NCBI GenBank assembly: GCA_036924085.1
Contig: JAVGWX010000005.1
Span: 97,316,172-97,380,171, forward strand
Direction: 5' to 3'
Source of the DNA: Ariolimax columbianus
Taxonomy: Eukaryota; Mollusca; Gastropoda; Stylommatophora; Arionidae
Length of the DNA stretch: 64,000 nucleotides
Part shown: one piece after another, positions 58,307 to 64,000 of the stretch
Layout of the letters: each line of letters opens with the position of its first letter
Numbering within the stretch: position 1 is the stretch's first letter
Notes under the pieces: model-generated
Told to the model about the DNA's origin: nothing
Databases searched by the model: none
The model's input: only the letters and a program-made list of their open reading frames with translations
Translations under genes and position numbers: made by a program

Positions 58307-58708
58307 GGATCCTAGGTCCACTTACTGATCGGATCCCGTCCACACCCTGAGCCGATCCCAGGTCCACTCCCTGAGCCGATCCCAGGTCCACTTACTGAGC
58401 CGATCCCAGGTCCACTTACTAAGCCGATCCTAGGTCCACTCCCTGAGCCGACCCCAGGTCCACTCCCTGAGCCAATCCCAGGTCCACTCCCTGAGCCGAT
58501 CCCAGGTCCACTTACTGAGCCGATCCCAGGTCCACTTACTGAGCCGATCGCAGGTCCACTTACTTAGCCGATCCCAGGTCCACTCCCTGAGCCGATCCTA
58601 GGTCCACTTACTGAGCCGATCCCAGGTCCACTTACTGAGCCGATCCCAGGTCCACTTACTGAGCCGATCCCAGGTCCACTTACTGAGCCGATCCCAGGTC
58701 CAATTACT
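58307..58708. repeat. 24-bp minisatellite, about 17 copies
   Basis: The unit reads TACTGAGCCGATCCCAGGTC+CACT, with a CTCCCTGAG variant interspersed. The first unit is the right-hand target-site duplication of LINE copy 3. Confidence 0.96.
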
Positions 58709-58854
58709 ATGGAATAAAGAAGATAACCACTTCAACTCCATGCATGTCATAAATGTCGGCCAGAGATCTGTACATAGGACTAGCAACATCGTTGTTTAAC
58801 ACAAATCGCACAAACCAACACTGCAACAGCACGTAATCTATTCGGCTCAGGCTT

Positions 58855-59505
58855 TCTAGAGGAGTCCAACTGTAGGGTTACCTTAAACACTGGTTGGAGG
58901 GAACAAGCACCAGAGGACCAGTCCAACTGTAGGGGTTACCTTACAGTGGAGTGAACAAGAGACAAGATGACCAGTCCAACTGTAGGGGTTACCTTACAGT
59001 GGAGTGAACAAGAGACAAGATGACCAGTCCAACTGTAGGGGTTACCTTACAGTGGAGTGAACAAGAGACAAGATGACCAGTCCAACTGTAGGGGTTACCT
59101 TACAGTGGAGTGAACAAGAGACAAGATGACCAGTCCAACTGTAAGGTTATCTTACAGTGGAGTGAACAAGAGACAAGATGACCAGTTCAGCTGTAGGGGT
59201 TACCTTACAGTGGAGTGAACAAGAGACAAGATGACCAGTCCAACTGTAAGGTTACCTTACAGTGGAGTGAACAAGAGACAAGATGACCATTTCAGCTGTA
59301 GGGGTTACCTTACAGTGGAGTGAACAAGAGACAAGATGACCAGTCCAACTGTAAGGTTACCTTACAGTGGAGTGAACAAAAGACAAGATGACCAGTCCAA
59401 CTGTAGGTATTACCTTAAACACTGGTCGGAGTGAAGAAGAGACAATATGACCAGTCCAATTATAGGGGTGACCTTAATCACCGTCTGGAGTGAACAAGAA
59501 TACGT
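58855..59505. repeat. 53-bp minisatellite, about 11 copies
   Basis: The unit reads GTGGAGTGAACAAGAGACAA, GATGACCAGTCCAACTGTAG, GGGTTACCTTACA, with an exact 53-bp period in the centre (GTGGA at 58,946 and 58,999). Edge units carry a longer AAACACTGGTCGGAG form. Confidence 0.96.
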
Positions 59506-59689
59506 ATACAAGAACATCAATTATAAATTCAACATATGCTTTGCATTGGCACATTTTTTGTGGGGGGAAATATGTTTCCAGAAAGTAGGTTCATTGTGGA
59601 TTATTGAGAATTTATTGTAGATTAGTACGATAGAAAGCCTGCTTAGTGTTGACTATCCTATTGTCGCTTTGTTTGTGTTATCCCAAGAT

Positions 59690-59985
59690 GCAGCAGTAAC
59701 AGTTGACAGCAGCCAGCTATAAGTCGCTGGCTGCTTGCATTAGGATCAGCGAGCCATAGCTGACAAAGACCCTATTCTGCCTTTAGGTGACGGTTTGAAA
59801 ACAGGTCGCACTTGTGTAATGTGGCTAAGTGAATGGGGTTCCCTGTGGGGCGGCAAATCATGTGCCCAAAAAAGTCTGCTGATATCGGATGTGTCGGTTC
59901 GAAAGGCGCAGAAGTCGCACTCTCGCTCCTTCCTACAACCTCCTTTTCCGGATAAAAGCCAAAGAAATCAAAAGAAAATGTGACA
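59690..59985 (+). mobile_element. SINE-A-related element, diverged family
   Basis: Shares GAGCCATAGCTGAC, AAGACCCT, and the core GATATCGGATGTGTCGGTTC then GAAAGGCGCAGAAGTCGC with SINE-A, in the same order. It differs elsewhere and lacks the GAA tail. Likely a separate SINE family with the same central domain, or a very old relative. Confidence 0.7.
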
Positions 59986-60114
59986 TCCATTTTTAAGTTC
60001 CAGAAGTTACAAATTAGTGTTAACAAATGTATTAAAACTGTCATACTAGATTTTTCCCATTACCGTGGTAGTCGAGGGGTTTTGAAGACAGAGAACTACA
60101 GACTACTTCGCCAT

Positions 60115-60258
60115 TGCTGTCGTCATATGGCGTGCTGGCTATGTTTGTTTATTTCACCCCCAACACAAAACAAGATATGCCATACCGGGGATTCGAACCG
60201 CTGCCCTCCGTTTCGGCAGGCAGGCATCGAAACCATTCGATCACGCGCTCCTCAAAAA
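60115..60258 (-). mobile_element. tRNA-derived SINE (SINE-D)
   Basis: On the minus strand there is an A-box-like TGATCGAATGG (60,233-60,243). A consensus B-box core GGTTCGAATC (60,190-60,199) follows at tRNA spacing. The acceptor and T stems do not pair, so it is not a functional tRNA gene. The body ends GTGAAATAAACAAACATAG near 60,120. Confidence 0.75.
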
Positions 60259-60282
60259 ACGTATTACATTTCTATAAAATTA

Positions 60283-60350
60283 CCACTTCTTCTTCTTCTT
60301 TTTTCTTCTTTTTTTCTCTTCTCTTTTTTATCTGTCGCTATAAAAAAAAG
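60283..60350. repeat. TTC/TTTTC pyrimidine tract
   Basis: Imperfect TTC and T-rich run upstream (minus-strand sense) of SINE-D. Confidence 0.85.
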
Positions 60351-60494
60351 GGATGTATTTCCCTTATGATCTTGGTGAATCATCTAAGATCTCTCTCTTG
60401 GCAGTAAAATATATGCCGTTATTGGATAGGGAGGGCCATATTATCAATCTATGCCTCTTGTTGAAGCGGCAGATTTGTAAAACGACTACGATGC

Positions 60495-61745
60495 ATAACT
60501 AACTAACTAACTAACTAACTTGTCAAACATGTTCTGTCGTTTGTTTATCCTCTCCCACATGAGCACAAAGCTTTGCGCATAATTTTCAATTTGTTGAGCA
60601 GATAATTTGCCAGTCTCCAGTGGCATGTTTGCAGTCTGAAGATTGTCACTTGATCTTTTCTTTCAGGTGATAGAATGATTCTGCTATTTGAAATGTTGGG
60701 TGTTCTCTGTGCCATCTGTCTTTGAGTTTAATGTTTATCTTTGTATTTATTTCTTTATATATAGCTATGTCTTCAGTTCGGGTTTTGTTACGCCCCCCTC
60801 CCCTCACTGTTTGACTAGTCTATCCTTCTTCTTTCTTCTTCTTTTGTCGTCTCACTTTCTACCGGACTGCAGCCCAGTATCGTGGTATGTATTTGTCTTT
60901 CGCCTCTCTCGTCACTCGAATGGCACTTATCCACACTTTACAGAAGGTCTTGTTTACGTTGTCTATCCATCTTTTCTTTTTTTGTCTACATCTCGCCCGT
61001 CTTTCTTGTGTTCTCTTGTAGACGGTTGCATGAACAATGTAGACTGGTTGCATTCTTACAATATATCTCTGTAGATTATCCATCTCGTCATATTTGCGTG
61101 TCTTACAATGTACAGGAATCCACTAAATTTCCATTGTGTTGAAATTACAGCTAGTATTCATGACTGCCTCAGACAGAATCCCCAGTCAGTTTGTTGTTTT
61201 TATGGTTTCTGGGGAACGGTATAACGTATTTAGAACATATAAGAAAACATATCTGATCCTAACATAGTTTTATTATTTTCGTAATATCCATTGCAACTGT
61301 TTGTAGTGCCTGAGTCTCAGCATTAGATCTGAAGATGTTTGAAAATGGCCACTGAGATTTGGATTGGCTGTCCATTATTTAATTTTGTAGAAATCTCTTC
61401 TCGTTAATTTGTCATAGCTATTGTTTCATGTGTATCTGTGGGTCCAGTCAGTTGCTGTGTTTAAACTAAACAATGTTTTCCAATGCAATAAAGTTTCTCC
61501 CTGTTTCTGTTTGATGCCATTTTTACTAAATTCTTGTATGTTGTCTGTCATCTCTGGGAATCGTGTTCTCTTCCATGGCGAATATGTGCTGCTTGTCATA
61601 AAAGAGTTATCTGTGCGAGGTCTGGCATAGAAGGGTTCAGTTATTTTGTTGTGTATGCGACGCAGGTTCTTGAAAGTCTGTCTCGAACGTATACTTTCTG
61701 TCTTTTATTCTGGCTCTAACATACCTTTGGAGACTTCTGTTTTAA
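60495..61745 (-). pseudogene. RNase H LINE relic, family 3, interrupted by an RTE fragment
   Basis: Minus-strand order: W-K-R-TRFPEMTDNIQEFSKNG (about 61.5-61.58 kb, linker), TATDWTHRYT (61.44 kb, first RNase H Asp block, degraded), FSNIFRSNAETQALQTVAMD (61.29-61.35 kb, Glu block), WIPVHC (61.11 kb), DEMDNL (61.07 kb). After the RTE insertion come KLKDRWHREHPTF (60.70 kb), YHLKEK, and KQTTEHV (60.53 kb). Many stops. Distinct from the 38-58 kb family and from the 1.74-2.88 kb relic. Confidence 0.75.
60800..61060 (-). mobile_element. RTE-type LINE 3' end nested in the RNase H LINE relic
   Basis: The minus-strand open segment reads YKRTQERRARCRQKKKRWID followed by NVNKTFCKVWISA and VTREAKDKYIPRYWAAVR. 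This matches the RTE-type C terminus (grRsRGRqrkrWiDnikkd, then Ar.RdrWr.vv). It is followed by GAGACGACAAAAGAAGAAGA, a GAA-type tail. It lies between the DEMDNL and WKREH-equivalent blocks of the host RNase H, so it was inserted there. Confidence 0.75.
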
Positions 61746-61749
61746 AGAA

Positions 61750-62435
61750 TACTGTATCGAATACCGACCGGTAACCATATCAGTGCGTTGTTTGTTTAAT
61801 TGAGGGAAAAAACAAATGGAAAAAAATTTAAAAGTCGATTACGGTTGAGTTTAATCAAAATTTTTAAATGGGTATTGTCAGATACCGCACCGAGACGAGA
61901 ACACAAACAAACCCTACGTTACGACCAATAGGCCTTCATCAGGGACAACAAATAACAACAATACTGAACTAACAAATCAACATGTAAGGAAAACATGGTC
62001 TACTTATCTGATAGTAGACCCAGTCTGTCTAAGCGACTAGTTGGGTCGGATGCTTGACTGAAGTGTGAATGTGCAGCTTCCAATCAGTCACGGTCGTTTT
62101 GTTCATATCAGAGCGTGTGAGCCTTAAATTATATTTTTATAGCCAGATCAAAACTATTGTGTACCCCTAAAAGTATTTGACCCGGAAAAAGCTACCGGAC
62201 AGTCATACAGCTAATCCTGTTTATAATTATAATGTATCGCATCTAATAATGCTACCGGCAGATGAAATGGGACCTAAGAATAGCAACACAGCTTACCAGA
62301 CATGCGTTAAGAGGTGACTGAAGATGGTTGGCCATGGATACCGCATTCTGAAAAATCTTTAAGCCACAACTTTCACAAAATATAGACTAACCATTGTTTG
62401 ATGGTTTGGCAAGTATTTGGTGGGTGTTCATGCTT
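61750..62435. other. No recognised gene; hammerhead-like motif
   Basis: Mostly unique AT-rich sequence. On the minus strand at 61,917-61,942 lies CTGATGAAGGCC, loop TATT, GGTC, then GTAACG, resembling a hammerhead ribozyme core with one core substitution. Confidence 0.35.
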
Positions 62436-62437
62436 CA

Positions 62438-62835
62438 TAGGGAGCTGGGCTGGTTTAGATTTGATGAGGATCTCTAAATGTTCCAGGTGTTTCTATATCA
62501 GGCACTGCTGTAAAGGGTTGGTGGGTTAGTTAGAAGTGCAAGGTGTTCCTCTATCAGATACTGCTGTCGGGGATTATGTGAGTTAGAAGTGCAAGGTTTT
62601 CCTCTATCAGATGCTGCTGTCGGGGATGATGTGTTAGTTAGAAGTGCAAGGTGTTCCTCTACTAGATATTGCTGTCGGGGATGATGTGTTAGTTAGAAGT
62701 GCAAGGTGGTCCTCTTTTAGATATTACTGTCAAGGATGATGTGTTAGAAGTTTAAGATGTTTTTATATCAGACACTGCTGTCGGGTATAATGTATTAGTT
62801 AGAAGTTCAAGGTTTTTCTACATATGACATTGCTG
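62438..62835. repeat. About 56-bp minisatellite, 6-7 copies
   Basis: The unit contains AAGGTGTTCCTCTATCAGAT, ACTGCTGTCGGGGATGATGT and GTTAGTTAGAAGTGC. Edges are diverged. Confidence 0.94.
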
Positions 62836-63722
62836 TCTGAAATGAAGCGTTATAGATTTCATTGTTCCAGACTCATTGTGTATACGGTGGTGCGGTCAGT
62901 TCCCTTCCTGCACTTTATCTTCTCTTCTAACAATAAGACATACCCAAGTGGATCGGTTGGAGAGTGCCGGTACACATTATGGAACCTATTGCCTTTGCCT
63001 TGAAACCACGACACTCTCATCATCGTACGAGACACATTATATCTTGAAGGTAGCCTCGATTACAAAAGCATTGAACACATCTCATGCAGTTCGGCCTGCG
63101 CCACAGAAGGACATCTTCAAAAGTCCCTTATGTCTTGTTACGAACATCATCTGTGTCGCTCTCTTCCGAGGCCCTGTGCCTTTCACGATCAGTGTCTCGT
63201 GATGTAACCAAATACAAGTATTTGACCGCTCTCCATTTTACTCACAACTAATACATTCATTAAGTTAATTTCACTTGTTCGCTCAATGAGGCATATAGCT
63301 AACTCTACAGCTGGTCACTCTAACAGTATCAGTGCACCTGCAATGCAGGGTTCAGTAGTAGTGGTTTCACATGATGAGGTTGCTAGACTCATGCGCATCC
63401 ATATTTAGCAACCTGTTGCTACATGCCTAGAAGATTACAGCGGCCTTATTCTTCTATTTGTAGTATATGACAAAATTCCTAGCAAGCTGTAAACGTATAC
63501 TTGGCTGTGATGGAATAGGTACAAACGTTAAGGTTAGGTCAAGCAAGAATATCACTGACTGACTATTCAAGGTTCACGCCCGGGAACACATTAGCAATGA
63601 ACAGATTATCGTTTGAGATCGTGCGACTGGAGCAGGCTATATAACTGGCTGTTAGTTATTTCCTAGTCATCAAAGAAGGGTTACATGTTTAGGAACACTA
63701 CTGCATGCATTCGTCATAGATA
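62836..63722. other. No recognised gene
   Basis: Contains a 108-codon plus frame (62,876-63,202) with no recognised domain, signal peptide or repeat. I do not call it coding. The rest is unique. Confidence 0.35.
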
Positions 63723-63724
63723 AC

Positions 63725-64000
63725 GCTTTCGTACTGTCACAAACGTGCTGTACTGGTACTAGTCACAATCCTTCTGGTACTGTCACAATCCTTCTGGTAT
63801 TGTCACAAACCGCCTGCTACTGTTTGCAAACTTTCTGGTACTGTCACAAACATTCTGGTAATGTCACATTTCTTCTGGTACAGTCACAAACCTTCTGGCG
63901 CTGGTACTGTCACGAACATTCTGGTACTGTCATGATCTTTCTGGTACTGTCACAAACCTTCTATTACTGTCACGATCTTTCTGGTACTGTCACAACCCTT
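63725..64000. repeat. 20-bp minisatellite running off the window
   Basis: Units of ACTGTCACAAACCTTCTGGT, about 13 copies, still regular at the last base, so the array extends past 64,000. Confidence 0.94.

Noticed and set aside
60177..60256. Candidate functional tRNA gene on the minus strand
   Set aside because: A and B boxes are good but the acceptor and T stems do not pair and a SINE-like body follows.
62876..63202. 108-codon open frame
   Set aside because: No recognisable domain, no codon or context support; length is compatible with chance in AT-moderate sequence.

Overview
ORGANISM. The window looks like non-coding nuclear DNA of an animal, most likely a lophotrochozoan and plausibly a gastropod mollusc. 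It has no operons or dense genes. It has many short arrays of 16-60 bp units, abundant tetra- and trinucleotide arrays, and several retroelement clades typical of mollusc genomes. These include an APE/RT/RNase H LINE resembling the Nimb/I group (nimbus of Biomphalaria belongs there). The taxonomic call rests on family knowledge, not a search. I recognise no host protein-coding gene, rRNA or functional tRNA; most long open frames are tandem repeats or transposon pieces. LAYOUT. 0-4.1 kb: three decayed LINE relics (RTE-like at 0.46-1.15 and 3.48-4.06 kb, RNase H-type at 1.74-2.88 kb). 4.5-17 kb: mostly minisatellites (units of 40, 37, 44, 36/23, 38, 16, 60, 16 and 34 bp), with a CR1 fragment, a (GAA)-tailed SINE, a (CAA)-tailed repeat, an RTE 3' end and a tRNA-like SINE. 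17.7-20.8 kb: one long relic of a THAP-type, P element-like DNA transposase carrying three internal tandem expansions. 21.4-22.5 kb: a 1-kb GTA/AGC trinucleotide field. 22.5-25.8 kb: a transposon nest (RTE fragment split by a SINE with 13-bp target duplications, an opposite-strand RTE-type LINE split by a 3' piece of the RNase H LINE, a CR1 reverse transcriptase relic, a 42-bp array). 26.4-37.9 kb: purine-rich tracts, a 0.9-kb ATCT/GTCT array, and long minisatellites. 38.65-41.29 kb: a young 5'-truncated RNase H LINE with an uninterrupted 866-codon frame. 44.5-49.4 kb: a 20-bp array and a second, older LINE copy. 52-60 kb: SINEs, a CR1 tail, a third LINE copy, and 24-bp and 53-bp arrays. 60.1-61.7 kb: a tRNA-like SINE and another RNase H LINE relic split by an RTE 3' end. 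62.4-64 kb: 56-bp and 20-bp arrays, the latter running off the window. HOW THE PARTS RELATE. Three long LINE insertions have clear target-site duplications (11, 14 and 13 bp), and all copies end in a GAA-repeat tail after an extremely short 3' UTR. A roughly 350-bp SINE with three TSD-flanked copies ends in the same ACGAAGAAG-type tail, so it is a good candidate parasite of this LINE. Two other SINE-like elements share an internal core with it, around GAAGTCGGATG. Tandem arrays and transposons are repeatedly intertwined: arrays have grown from transposon sequence (SINE head, transposase codons), and insertions sit in or at the edge of arrays. This coupling is the most interesting theme of the window.
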